A DNA stretch of 64,000 nucleotides from Paraburkholderia gardini (GCF_907164575.1 NZ_CAJQYY010000027.1:1-64000), one strand, 5' to 3'; shown: positions 16,556 to 25,572, counted from the first letter of the stretch. Numbers and translations are program-made. The notes: a model not told the origin generated them from the sequence alone.

Positions 16556-18181
16556 ATGGCCGTCATCCGTTCCGATCGTCCTCTCGACTGGCATCAGGTT
16601 GCCGCGATTGCCGCCGGCGAGCCACTGGTACTTTCCGCCGATGCGCGCGCCCGCATTGCCGCGGCGCGCGTGCTCGTCGAGCAGATCGTCGAGCGCGGGA
16701 TTCGCGCGTATGGCGTGAATACCGGCGTCGGCGCGTTGTGCGATGTGATCGTTTCGCCCTCCGAGCAGCGCACGCTGTCACGCAATATCCTGATGAGCCA
16801 CGCAGTGGGCGTGGGCGCACCGCTCGGCGTCGCGGAAACGCGCGCGATCATCGCGGCGGCCGTCAACAATTTCGCGCACGGCCATTCCGGCATTCGCCTC
16901 GAAGTCGCCGACCAGCTCGTCGCGCTGCTCGATGCCGACTGCCTGCCTGAAGTGCCGGCTTTCGGCTCGGTCGGTTATCTGAGCCACATGGCGCACATCG
17001 CGCTGGTGTGCATCGGCGAAGGGCACGCGCGGCATCGCGGCGAGCGCATCAGCGGCCGCGAGGCGCTGCGCCGGCTCGGGCGCGAACCGCTCGTGCTCGA
17101 AGCGAAAGAGGGCTTGTGTCTCGTCAACGGCACGCCCTGCGTCACGGGTCTCGCCGCGCTGGCGCTTGCACGGGCCGAACGTCTGCTCGACTGGACCGAC
17201 GCCGTCGCGGCGATGAGCTTCGAGAACCTGCATGGGCAACTCGCCGCGTTCGACGCCGATTCGCTCGCGTTGCGCGTTTCGCCGGGGCTGAACGTCGTCG
17301 GTGAACGGATGCGCAATGCGCTCGCCGACAGCGGCATTCTCGCGGCGGTCATCGGGCGGCACACGCAGGATCCGCTCAGCATGCGGACCATCCCGCATGT
17401 GCACGGCGCGGCGCGTGACGTGCTCGTTGCCACGGCGGATGTCGTCAATCGCGAACTCGCCTCGATCACCGATAACCCGATCGTCGCCGGTACGCCCGAA
17501 GCGCCGCGCGTGTATTCGCAGGCGCACGCGGTGGGCGCCTCGATCGCGCTCGCCATGGACAGCCTCGCCACCGCGATCGCGCAGGTCGCGGCGATGGCCG
17601 AGCGTCGTCTCGACCGGCTCGTCAATCCGCTCGTAAGCGGTCTGCCTGCGTTTCTCGCGGAGCCGGGCGGCACGTGCTCCGGCTTCATGATCGCGCAGTA
17701 CACGGCGGCTTCGCTCGTCGCGCAGAACCGGCGGCTCGCGGCACCCGCGAGTCTCGACGGCGGCATTACGTCGGGGCTGCAGGAGGATCATCTGTGTCAC
17801 GCGACGCCGGCCGCGCTGAAGACGCTGGAAATCGTCGACAACGCGGGCCGTATCGTCGCGATCGAACTGCTGGCGGCGGCGCAGGCCTACGACCTGCAAA
17901 CCATCGCCGCCGCCCGCGCGCCGCATACCGACGCGCTGTGGCGCCGGGTACGCAGTCTCGTGCCGACGTACCGCGACGACCGTCCGCTTGCCGGCGACAT
18001 CGCTGCCGCGTTCCACCTGATCGCGGAGACCGCACCACCGCTTTTCCCGACGCCGGGCAAACTCGCCACGCCGCCCACGGACGACGCTGCGTTCACGTTT
18101 GCCAGCAATACGGACATCGCCACCTCCGACACTGCTAACATCGCGGCGAACGATCCTCATTCGGTGGCTAGCGCGGGCTGA
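16556..18181 (+). CDS. Ergothionase-like, MIO-less aromatic amino acid lyase homologue
   Basis: 541-residue homologue of histidine/phenylalanine ammonia-lyases. Family landmarks are clear: YGVNTGVG (residues 52-59), NILMSHAVG (78-85), GSVG (137-140), LVNGT (189-193), TDNP and SGFMIAQ. Canonical lyases have GSVG-ASG-DLAP, where Ala-Ser-Gly cyclises into the MIO electrophile; here GSVG is followed directly by YLSHMAHIAL, and alignment through IGEG shows exactly three residues missing. The active-site Tyr of QDPYS is Leu (QDPLS) and ASENK is VAQNR. Absence of MIO is the reported hallmark of ergothionase, which eliminates trimethylamine from ergothioneine. Substrates such as ergothioneine or hercynine are therefore likelier than histidine. 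A hutH label would probably be wrong. Confidence 0.8.
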   Translation: MAVIRSDRPLDWHQVAAIAAGEPLVLSADARARIAAARVLVEQIVERGIRAYGVNTGVGALCDVIVSPSEQRTLSRNILMSHAVGVGAPLGVAETRAIIAAAVNNFAHGHSGIRLEVADQLVALLDADCLPEVPAFGSVGYLSHMAHIALVCIGEGHARHRGERISGREALRRLGREPLVLEAKEGLCLVNGTPCVTGLAALALARAERLLDWTDAVAAMSFENLHGQLAAFDADSLALRVSPGLNVVGERMRNALADSGILAAVIGRHTQDPLSMRTIPHVHGAARDVLVATADVVNRELASITDNPIVAGTPEAPRVYSQAHAVGASIALAMDSLATAIAQVAAMAERRLDRLVNPLVSGLPAFLAEPGGTCSGFMIAQYTAASLVAQNRRLAAPASLDGGITSGLQEDHLCHATPAALKTLEIVDNAGRIVAIELLAAAQAYDLQTIAAARAPHTDALWRRVRSLVPTYRDDRPLAGDIAAAFHLIAETAPPLFPTPGKLATPPTDDAAFTFASNTDIATSDTANIAANDPHSVASAG

Positions 18182-18265
18182 TAGAGCCCGTGAGCCACCG
18201 GATTGACATGGCGGCGGCCCAACCGGCTCGTCCGCCGGTACTTGCGTACAACCCACGAGGTCGAC

Positions 18266-19024
18266 GTGAATCTGAACGAAAGCACAGAACTAAAAGAGGA
18301 CCGGACGGACAGCGCGCACGCAGCCGTATCGATGAAGGCGCTGCCTGCCTATGAGCAGATCAAGCGTTACGTGGTGAAGCGCATCTCGGAGGGCGTATGG
18401 AAGCCGGGCGGGCTGATTCCATCCGAAACCGAACTGGTGAAGGAATTCGGCGTCGCGCGCATGACGGTTTCGCGTGCGCTGCGCGAGCTCACCACCGAGC
18501 GTGTGCTCACGCGCGTGCAGGGCTCGGGCACATTCGTCGCGCCGCAGCGCTATGAATCGACCGTGCTGGAAATCCGCAATATCGCCGACGAGATTGCCGC
18601 GCGCGGCCACCGTCACACGGCGCGCCTCCTGATGCTCGAACCGGGCGACGATCCGCTTTCGCTCGAAGCGCTTGGCCTTGACGAGGGCCCCGCGTTTCAT
18701 TCCTGCATCGTGCACGCCGAGGAGGGTGAGCCGATCCAGTATGAAGACCGCTTCGTGAACCCGAAGGTGTTCCCGGCGTATCTCGAACAGGACTTCACGC
18801 TCGAAACGCCGAATCACTACATGGTGCGCATCGCGCCGATCCAGCGGGCCGAGTTTCGCATCTACGCGCAAAAGCCGGATGCCAACGTGCGGCGTCATCT
18901 GATGATGGAAATCGGCGAGCCGTGCCTGATGCTGTGGCGCAGGACATGGGTCGGCGACGACGTCGCGACGTCGGTGCGCCTGTGGCACCCGGCTTCGCGT
19001 TTCCATCTGGCCGGGCACGTGTGA
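18266..19024 (+). CDS. GntR-family regulator, HutC type (left operon)
   Basis: 252-residue repressor with an N-terminal winged helix (AYEQIKRYVVKRISEG, then RMTVSRALRELTTE and the wing RVQGSGTFVA) and a C-terminal UTRA ligand domain. HutC proteins sense urocanate; here the ligand could be a urocanate analogue such as thiourocanate. The GTG start at 18266 has GAGG 5 bases upstream; an ATG at 18203 in frame and one at 18332 are alternatives. It is the last gene of the left operon, and its 3' end meets a second HutC-type gene 5 bases away in convergent orientation. Confidence 0.88.
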   Translation: MNLNESTELKEDRTDSAHAAVSMKALPAYEQIKRYVVKRISEGVWKPGGLIPSETELVKEFGVARMTVSRALRELTTERVLTRVQGSGTFVAPQRYESTVLEIRNIADEIAARGHRHTARLLMLEPGDDPLSLEALGLDEGPAFHSCIVHAEEGEPIQYEDRFVNPKVFPAYLEQDFTLETPNHYMVRIAPIQRAEFRIYAQKPDANVRRHLMMEIGEPCLMLWRRTWVGDDVATSVRLWHPASRFHLAGHV

Positions 19025-19029
19025 AGCGT

Positions 19030-19797
19030 TTATCCCTGACGTAGCGACGTATCGGGCGTGAACCGGCAACCCAGCCGGTAACGCGATCCCGGATGCACGA
19101 AGCGTGCGTACGTAACGGCGATACCGCTCGACCACGTGCGCCGCACGAGCGTCAGGCACGGTTCTTCCAGCGCGATCTTGAGCAGCCCGGCTTCGGCGCG
19201 CGTCGGCAGTCCGGCGTCGACGATATGTTCGATGTCGTGCGCCGGAACGGTCGCGTACAGATATTCCGAAGGCCGCACGGCGGAGAAATCCTGCTGGATG
19301 AAGTCAGGCGCGATCGCCGGGTTCACGTAGCGGTCTTCGAGCTGCACCGGCAGGCCGTTCTCGCGATGCACGCAGATCACATGAAACACCGACGCGCCCG
19401 GCGCAAGCCCGAGCGCGTTCGATACGCCGGCCGGCGCGGTCTCGCGTTGCGTGAGCAGCGTGTCGCAGGTGTAGTCGTGGCCGCGTGAACGGATTTCGTC
19501 GCCGATGTGCGCGATCATGAGGAGCGTCGACTGCGGCTTCGCTTCGGCGACAAACGTGCCAACGCCGGACACACGGGTGAGCAACCCTTCGCTCGTGAGT
19601 TCGCGTAGCGCGCGATTGACCGTCATCCGCGAAACGCCGAGCGATGCGACGAGATCGAGTTCCGAGGGAATGCGGTCGCCTGGCTGGCGCGCACCGGATT
19701 CGATCGTGTCGCGAATATGGCGCTTCACCTGTTCGTAGCGCGTGGCCGTGGCGCCCGCGGCGTTTGCGCTTCCGCTACGCGAGGCGTTGCTGCTCAC
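19030..19797 (-). CDS. GntR-family regulator, HutC type (right operon)
   Basis: 255-residue repressor with the same architecture as its convergent neighbour: winged helix (RYEQVKRHIRDTIESG, RMTVNRALRELTSEG, VGTFVA) and a UTRA domain. It starts with GTG overlapping the ATPase stop by 4 bases (GTGA), with GGAG about 8 bases upstream, so it is translated as part of the right-hand ABC operon. The DNA-recognition helices of the two regulators are nearly identical, so they may bind the same palindromes and cross-regulate. Confidence 0.9.
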   Translation of the reverse strand: MSSNASRSGSANAAGATATRYEQVKRHIRDTIESGARQPGDRIPSELDLVASLGVSRMTVNRALRELTSEGLLTRVSGVGTFVAEAKPQSTLLMIAHIGDEIRSRGHDYTCDTLLTQRETAPAGVSNALGLAPGASVFHVICVHRENGLPVQLEDRYVNPAIAPDFIQQDFSAVRPSEYLYATVPAHDIEHIVDAGLPTRAEAGLLKIALEEPCLTLVRRTWSSGIAVTYARFVHPGSRYRLGCRFTPDTSLRQG

Positions 19798-20693
19798 GCG
19801 GGTTCTCCATCGGTGCTGCCCTGAGTCCAGAACGCGTTGCGGTCGATGTAGTTCTGCAGGAACTGCCGCAGACGCGGTTGCCGCGCATCATGGAACACGT
19901 CACGCGGATTGCCTTCGACGGCAATGCGGCCCTCATCGATAAAGACGACCTTGTCCGCCACCTGCGCGGCGAAGCCCATCTCGTGCGTGACGACAGCCAT
20001 CGTCATGCCGTCGCGCGCGAGCTGTTTCATCACCTGCAGCACTTCGCCGACGAGTTCCGGATCGAGCGCGGAGGTCGGCTCGTCGAACAGCATGATGTGC
20101 GGCTCCATCGCGAGCGCGCGCGCAATCGCCACGCGCTGCTGCTGGCCGCCGGAGAGCTTCGCCGGATACGCGTCGCCCTTGTGCGCGAGACCGACCGTGT
20201 CGAGCATCGCGAGCGCCCGCTTGCGGGCCACGTCGCCCGACAGGTTGCGCACGCGCCGCAGCGCTTCCATGACGTTGCCGAGCGCCGTCATGTGCGGCCA
20301 CAGATTGAACTGCTGAAACACCATGCCGACGTTGCGCCGCACGCGATTGATCTCGCCCTGCGAAGCGCGCACGCGTTTGCCGTTGCGTTCGCTGTATCCG
20401 AGCAGTTCGCCTTCGATGCGCACGTCGCCGTGATCGTAGGTTTCGAGCGCGGCGAGACAGCGCAGCAGCGTGCTTTTGCCCGAACCCGACGGCCCGATGA
20501 TGCAGACCACTTCGGATTTTCCGATGTCGAGATCGACGCCGCGCAGCACTTCGTTTTCGCCGAAGCGCTTGCGCAGGTCGCGCACCTGGACGAGCGGCGT
20601 GGCGGTGGTGTGTGACGAACCGGACGAAGAAAGGGAAGAGGGCATGTCGGTCATTGCATTCATGTTCACGTCCAGTGTCGCGCCAGGTTTCAT
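19794..20693 (-). CDS. Amino acid ABC transporter ATP-binding protein (right operon)
   Basis: 299-residue HisP/GlnQ-type ATPase. Walker A GPSGSGKS, signature LSGGQQQRVAIARAL, Walker B LFDEPTSALDPE and H-loop THEMGF are all present. The start at 20693 overlaps the permease stop (ATGA-type coupling); an ATG at 20663 with GGA upstream is an alternative that removes 10 residues. The first 30 residues are low-complexity Ser/Thr-rich and absent from most homologues. Confidence 0.9.
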   Translation of the reverse strand: MKPGATLDVNMNAMTDMPSSLSSSGSSHTTATPLVQVRDLRKRFGENEVLRGVDLDIGKSEVVCIIGPSGSGKSTLLRCLAALETYDHGDVRIEGELLGYSERNGKRVRASQGEINRVRRNVGMVFQQFNLWPHMTALGNVMEALRRVRNLSGDVARKRALAMLDTVGLAHKGDAYPAKLSGGQQQRVAIARALAMEPHIMLFDEPTSALDPELVGEVLQVMKQLARDGMTMAVVTHEMGFAAQVADKVVFIDEGRIAVEGNPRDVFHDARQPRLRQFLQNYIDRNAFWTQGSTDGEPA

Positions 20694-21352
20694 GCCATGA
20701 AACGGGAGAGACGGTGCTCGGCCCACATGCCCGCGCGCGAGGTCAGTTCGACCAGCGCGAGATAGCAGACGCACAGCACCAGTAGTGTCTCGACGAATGC
20801 GAACGTGGCCGAACCGATGCCGGTCAGCACGAACGTGAGTTCGGGCACGGTCACGATCGACAGCACGGCGGTTTCCTTGCTGAGCACGATGATCAGATTC
20901 GTCAGCGCGGGCACGATCAGCACCAGCATTTGCGGCACCTGGATACGCACGACCGTTTGCCAGCGCGAAAGCCCAAGGCAAGATGCCGCTTCAAGATGGC
21001 CGCGCGGAATGGACTGAAAGCCGGAGCGGAAAGCTTCTGCAAAATAGGCGCTTCCGTAAAGACCCAGACCGAGCACGCCGGCGGTCATCGGTTCGAGCGT
21101 GAGGCCGAACGACGGGCCACCGTAATAGAGCAGAAACAGCTGGACGAGAAACGGCGTGCCGCGAAAGAGTTCGATATACGCGCGCAGCACGCCACGCATC
21201 CAGCGCCCGCCGAAGAGTTGCAGGACCGCGATGACAAATCCGAGCACGAGGCCGATCAGCACGCCCGCGACCCACGTGCCGAGCGTGGTGAGGAGCCCGG
21301 CTGCGATCGGCTGGAGATTGTGCGTGATGACGGTGGGATCGAACTGCTGCAT
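20690..21352 (-). CDS. Amino acid ABC transporter permease (right operon, second)
   Basis: 220-residue HisM/GlnP-type permease with about five helices and the coupling loop EAASCLGLSRWQTVVRIQVPQ. The start at 21352 (MQQFDP) has GAGG about 8 bases upstream and lies 10 bases after the previous permease's stop. It overlaps the ATPase gene by 4 bases. Confidence 0.9.
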   Translation of the reverse strand: MQQFDPTVITHNLQPIAAGLLTTLGTWVAGVLIGLVLGFVIAVLQLFGGRWMRGVLRAYIELFRGTPFLVQLFLLYYGGPSFGLTLEPMTAGVLGLGLYGSAYFAEAFRSGFQSIPRGHLEAASCLGLSRWQTVVRIQVPQMLVLIVPALTNLIIVLSKETAVLSIVTVPELTFVLTGIGSATFAFVETLLVLCVCYLALVELTSRAGMWAEHRLSRFMA

Positions 21353-21362
21353 CGCGATGACC

Positions 21363-22013
21363 TCAGGCGTGCTGCAAACGGTGTTCGGCGGCGTGTGCGA
21401 CGAGCGACAGCGCACCGCAGATCACGAAGTAGATGAGCCCGGCAGCGACGTACGCTTCGAGCGGCCGGTACGTGCTGGCGGCGATATTCTGCGCCGTGCG
21501 CGTGATTTCAGCGACGCCGACCACCGAGATCAGCGACGACGCCTTGATGAGCAGCACCATTTCATTCACGAGCGAAGGCAGTGTCAGGCGGAACGCTTGC
21601 GGCACCTGAATACGCCGCAGCATGTCGAGCGGCGACAGGCCAAGCATCCGCGCGGCCTCAATCTGTCCGGGCGGAATGCTGAGAAAGCCGCCGCGCAGAA
21701 TCTCCGCGATATACGAGGCCGAACAGAGCGAGACCGTGCTGATCGCGGCGACGAGCGGCGATACGTTGATACCCACGAACGGCAGCAGGTAATAGACGAG
21801 CAGCAACTGCACCAGCATCGGGACGCCGCGAAAGAAAAACACGTAGGCGCCGCCGAACATGCGGGCCGCGCGATGGGCGGAGAGCCGCGACGAGCAGACG
21901 CCCACGGCAACGAAGAAGCCGGTCAGAAGTCCGGTCAGCGAGATTCCGACGGTGGCCAGCGCCGCATGAAGCAGCAGCGGCAGGCCCTGTGCAAAGACGG
22001 TTGTGCTGAACAT
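21363..22013 (-). CDS. Amino acid ABC transporter permease (right operon, first)
   Basis: 216-residue permease of the same family, with about five helices and the coupling loop EAARMLGLSPLDMLRRIQVPQ. The start at 22013 (MFSTTVF) follows AGGTGA; an in-frame ATG at 22079 is less likely. It presumably forms a heterodimer with the next permease. Confidence 0.9.
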   Translation of the reverse strand: MFSTTVFAQGLPLLLHAALATVGISLTGLLTGFFVAVGVCSSRLSAHRAARMFGGAYVFFFRGVPMLVQLLLVYYLLPFVGINVSPLVAAISTVSLCSASYIAEILRGGFLSIPPGQIEAARMLGLSPLDMLRRIQVPQAFRLTLPSLVNEMVLLIKASSLISVVGVAEITRTAQNIAASTYRPLEAYVAAGLIYFVICGALSLVAHAAEHRLQHA

Positions 22014-22102
22014 GTCACCTGCAAGCGAAGTCTGGTTGCGGGGTGCGTGCCGTGTCGTTGTGTCTTTTGACCCGGACACGCACCGCGCACTGCGTCAGCG
22101 CA

Positions 22103-22933
22103 TCAGTAGTTCGGCGTGGGCATCGTGGTCGGCGCATCCATGGCGACACCGAACCACTTCTTTTGCAGCGCGGTGAGACGGCCGTCGCCGTGCATCTTCA
22201 CGAGCGCGGCATTGAATGCATCGGCGAGCGACTTGCTGTCCGCGTCCTTGCGCAGGCAATACGCGAAGTAAACTTTCGCGCCGAACGGCGGCATGACGAC
22301 AGCAAAGGCTTCCGGACGCTGTTTCGCGACGTAGGCGATGTTCGTCATCGAGTTCGCGACCGCCGCAATGCGGCCGGCGGCGAGGTCGGCGTAAGCCTGG
22401 TTGTTGTCGACGTATTCGCGGATTTCAGGCGGCTTCGGCAGCGTCGCCACATAGGCCTTCAGCTGGTCGAGCTGCGCCGAGCCCTTGCCCGCGCCGACGG
22501 TCTTGCCGGCGATATCCGACGACTGCTTGAGGCTCGTGTCGTTCGCGCGTTTGAGCAGCGCGTCGGTGGCGTCGGCGATGGGAAGGGTATACGTGTAGCG
22601 TTCCATGCGCGCTTTCGTCACCGTCAGCGGGCCGCCGACCATGTCGAACTTGCCGGCTTCGAGGCCCGGCAGCACGCTTGGCCAGGGCAGGTCGATGAAG
22701 CGGACCTTCACACCGAGTTCCTTGCCGACCTCCGCGAAAAGGTCCTTGTTGAAGCCTGCCTGCTGGCCGTTCTCGAGAAAATCGAACGGCGCGAACTGCA
22801 TTTCCGTGCCGACGACGAGTTCGCCGGCCTTCTTCACTTTCGCGAGTTGATCGTCCGCATACGCGCTGCCGATGCTCGCGGCACACAACGTCAACGCCAT
22901 CAGACGACACTTCCAGCCTGCAAGGATGCTCAT
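22103..22933 (-). CDS. Polar amino acid ABC transporter, substrate-binding protein (right operon)
   Basis: 276-residue periplasmic binding protein (SBP_bac_3 fold). Signal peptide core about residues 10-24 with cleavage near AYA-DD, then GELVVGTEMQFAPFDFLENG at the ligand site. The start at 22933 has CGGAGA 8 bases upstream. It heads the right-hand operon and is divergent from an oxygenase gene; each has a GTATATAC palindrome 60-80 bases before its start. The ligand is unknown. Confidence 0.9.
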   Translation of the reverse strand: MSILAGWKCRLMALTLCAASIGSAYADDQLAKVKKAGELVVGTEMQFAPFDFLENGQQAGFNKDLFAEVGKELGVKVRFIDLPWPSVLPGLEAGKFDMVGGPLTVTKARMERYTYTLPIADATDALLKRANDTSLKQSSDIAGKTVGAGKGSAQLDQLKAYVATLPKPPEIREYVDNNQAYADLAAGRIAAVANSMTNIAYVAKQRPEAFAVVMPPFGAKVYFAYCLRKDADSKSLADAFNAALVKMHGDGRLTALQKKWFGVAMDAPTTMPTPNY

Positions 22934-22995
22934 GAGATTCTCCGGTGGGCAAAGCGGTGTCGCGCGATGATGGTCGACGCGAGCCATGCGAGGCA

Positions 22996-23003
22996 GTATA
23001 TAC
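22996..23003. promoter_or_regulatory. HutC-like operator 3 (right operon promoter)
   Basis: GTATATAC within GCAGTATATACCGC, 63 bases upstream of the binding-protein start. It matches the inner 8 bases of the perfect TTGTATATACAA sites near 33.4 and 33.6 kb but has weaker flanks. Confidence 0.5.
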
Positions 23004-23104
23004 CGCAGTTTTGGTGCGAAAAAATAAAGCGCATGCCGGTGTGAAGGTCTGATCATTGGCCGCTGCCCGGCATTGCGCTGCACCTTGCGAAGGCGCTTTT
23101 GGCG

Positions 23105-23112
23105 GTATATAC
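23105..23112. promoter_or_regulatory. HutC-like operator 4 (oxygenase promoter)
   Basis: GTATATAC within GGTATATACAAC, 73 bases upstream of the oxygenase start and 109 bases from operator 3. One site faces each of the two divergent transcripts. Confidence 0.5.
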
Positions 23113-23185
23113 AACGATGAAGTCATGATGTCTTTTCCCGCCTGGGCGTCAGCCTGTGCGTGCCGGGCTTACACGGAGCGTTGCG

Positions 23186-24172
23186 ATGCCACCTGTCACC
23201 CGTATTCCGGTCATCGACCTCGCCGGCCTGCATGGCGGTAAGGATCCGCGGACACTCGCGCGCGTGGGCCGCGAGATCTACGACGCCTGCACGACGATCG
23301 GCTTCTTCTACGTCGTGAACCATAGTGTGCCGCAGTCCGCGATCGATGCTGCGGAACACGCCGCGCGCACGTTCTTTGCGTTTCCTGTCGAAACGAAGCG
23401 GCGCGCCGCGGTGAACCAGCGGCATCGCGGGTTCAATGCGCTGGGCGACGCCACGATGTATCAGGCGAAACGGCCCGACTACAAGGAGTTTTTCAGCATC
23501 GGGCTGGAGTTGCCGGAGGACGATCCCGATGTGCGCGCGGGGCAGGCGTTGCGCGGTCCGAACAACTGGCCGGACTTCATGCCGGAATTGCGTCCGGTGT
23601 TGTACGGCTATTACGAGGCGGTGGCCGCATGCGGCGCCGACCTGCTGCGCGCGGTGGCGGCCGGCCTTGGAATCAGCGAGGATTTCTTTGCGTCGCGCTA
23701 TACGAAGCGCATGCAGCGCACGCAGATGGTGTATTACCCACCGCAGCCGCCGCAGTCCGGTGCGGACCAGTTCGGCGTCGCTCCGCACACCGACTACGGC
23801 TGCATCACGCTGTTGTGGCAGGATCAGGTGGGCGGCCTGCAGGTGCGCGAAATCGCGAATGACACGTGGGTCGATGCGCCGCCGGTTCCGGGCAGCTTCG
23901 TCGTCAATGTCGGCGATCTGCTCGCACGCTGGACCAACGACCGCTTTCGCTCGACGCTGCATCGCGTGATCAACGCGTCGGGCCGCGAGCGCTATTCGAT
24001 CGCGACGTTCTATGATCCGACGTATGGCGCGCGGGTCGATCCGCACGATCTGGGTGTGAGCGAAGCTGAACGCCGGTATGAACCCGTCGCAGCCGGCGAC
24101 TACATCCTTGGGCGCATCAACGATTCGATGGGCTACCGGAAAAAACACGCAACACAGGGAACACCGGCATGA
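23186..24172 (+). CDS. 2-oxoglutarate/Fe(II)-dependent oxygenase, isopenicillin-N-synthase-like
   Basis: 328-residue cytoplasmic oxygenase of the IPNS/plant-type 2OG family. The iron-binding facial triad is His201 and Asp203 (PHTDYG) with His259 (LHRVIN); Arg269-x-Ser271 would bind 2-oxoglutarate. An N-terminal DIOX_N-like segment covers about residues 5-110. GGAG lies 8 bases before the start at 23186. The gene overlaps the next (FAD oxidase) by 4 bases and is divergent from an amino-acid-type ABC operon, so it probably hydroxylates or oxidatively cleaves the imported compound. The substrate is not recognisable. Confidence 0.9.
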   Translation: MPPVTRIPVIDLAGLHGGKDPRTLARVGREIYDACTTIGFFYVVNHSVPQSAIDAAEHAARTFFAFPVETKRRAAVNQRHRGFNALGDATMYQAKRPDYKEFFSIGLELPEDDPDVRAGQALRGPNNWPDFMPELRPVLYGYYEAVAACGADLLRAVAAGLGISEDFFASRYTKRMQRTQMVYYPPQPPQSGADQFGVAPHTDYGCITLLWQDQVGGLQVREIANDTWVDAPPVPGSFVVNVGDLLARWTNDRFRSTLHRVINASGRERYSIATFYDPTYGARVDPHDLGVSEAERRYEPVAAGDYILGRINDSMGYRKKHATQGTPA

Positions 24173-25572
24173 CGATGGAACACGACGCAGCGCTGGCAGC
24201 GACACTCAACGCGCTGCGCGAGGCAATCGGCGACGACGCGGTACGCACCGGCGACGAGATCGGCGAACGGTCGATGACGGACTACACGCGCCACGCGCCG
24301 ATGCGTCCCGCGGCGCTGCTGTTGCCGCGCACGACGCAGCAGGTGGCGCGCGCGATGATGATCTGCAACGACGCGCATCAGAGCGTCGTGCCGCAAGGGG
24401 GCATGACGGGTCTTGCGGGCGGCGCGATTCCCCGCGCGGCCGATATCGCGATCTCGCTTGAGCGCATGAGCGGCGTCGAGGACGTCGATGTCGCGTCGGC
24501 GACGATGACCGTGCGTGCGGGCACCACGTTGCAGGTCGCGCAGGATGCCGCGGCGCAGGCGGGTTTCGAACTGACGCTCGATCTCGGCGCGCGCGGGTCA
24601 TGCCAGATCGGCGGCAATCTCGCGACGAACGCGGGCGGCAATCGCGTGATCCAGTCGGGCACCGCTCGGGAGCAGGTGCTGGGGCTCGAAGCCGTGCTGG
24701 CAACCGGTACGGTGCTGACTTCGATGAGCCGGATGGTCAAGAACAACACGGGCTACGATCTCAAGCATCTTTTCATCGGCTCGGAAGGCACGCTTGGCAT
24801 CATCACGCGCGCGGTGCTGAAGCTGCATCCGCCGCGTGCGTCGCGTCATACGGCGCTCGTCGCGCTCGATGGCTACGACGCGGCGGTCGACCTGCTGCGC
24901 CGTCTGACGAAGCGGTTCGGCAACGATATCGGTGCGTTCGAGATCATGTGGCCGGATTTCTTCGACTTTGGGGTGTCGCTGACTGCTGAAGCGCGTTCGC
25001 CGTTTGCGCAGGCTTATCCGCTTTACGCGCTGATCGAACATGCAAGTTTCGATGCCGCCGACGACGGCCAGCGCTTCGCATCCGCGCTCGGCGATGCGCT
25101 GGAATCGCGCGCGATCCGCGACGCGGTGATCGCGCAATCGGTCGCCGATGCGCGCGCGTTGTGGGCGATCCGCGAATGCACCGCGGAGTTTCCATCGCGG
25201 CTTGACCCGGTGAATTTCGACGTGAGCCTTTCGATCGGCGAGATCGGCCGCTTTGTCGACCAGTGTCGTGCCGCGCTCGACAGAAAATGGCCGGGCAACC
25301 GTTCATATTTCTTCGGCCATATCGGCGATTCGAACCTGCATGTGACCGTCGACGGTCATTCGGTGCCGGGCGTCGGACATCATGCGATTTACGCGTTCGT
25401 CTACGAGATGCTGGGGCCGCTGAACGGCTCGGTGTCGGCGGAACATGGCGTCGGGCTTCTCAAGCGCGAGTTTCTGCCGATCTCGCGCTCGCCAGAGGAG
25501 CTTGCGGCGATGCGCGCGATCAAGCATGCACTCGACCCGAACGGCATCCTGAATCCGGGCAAACTTCTTTAG
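24169..25572 (+). CDS. FAD-linked oxidase / D-2-hydroxyacid dehydrogenase family
   Basis: 467-residue flavoprotein of the GlcD/D-lactate dehydrogenase family. The FAD-binding PCMH domain spans about residues 40-220, with VVPQGGMTGLAGGA and NLATNAGGNRVIQSG loops and FIGSEGTLGIIT. The C-terminal FAD-oxidase domain includes FFGHIGDSNLHVT and ends DPNGILNPGKLL. It starts within the oxygenase stop (ATGA overlap). The expected role is oxidising a 2-hydroxyacid made downstream of the oxygenase, which fits a short catabolic module. Confidence 0.9.
   Translation: MTMEHDAALAATLNALREAIGDDAVRTGDEIGERSMTDYTRHAPMRPAALLLPRTTQQVARAMMICNDAHQSVVPQGGMTGLAGGAIPRAADIAISLERMSGVEDVDVASATMTVRAGTTLQVAQDAAAQAGFELTLDLGARGSCQIGGNLATNAGGNRVIQSGTAREQVLGLEAVLATGTVLTSMSRMVKNNTGYDLKHLFIGSEGTLGIITRAVLKLHPPRASRHTALVALDGYDAAVDLLRRLTKRFGNDIGAFEIMWPDFFDFGVSLTAEARSPFAQAYPLYALIEHASFDAADDGQRFASALGDALESRAIRDAVIAQSVADARALWAIRECTAEFPSRLDPVNFDVSLSIGEIGRFVDQCRAALDRKWPGNRSYFFGHIGDSNLHVTVDGHSVPGVGHHAIYAFVYEMLGPLNGSVSAEHGVGLLKREFLPISRSPEELAAMRAIKHALDPNGILNPGKLL

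Noticed and set aside
16556..18181. Annotation as canonical histidine ammonia-lyase (hutH)
   Set aside because: Overall similarity is clear, but the MIO-forming Ala-Ser-Gly is absent and other active-site positions differ, so histidine deamination is unlikely.
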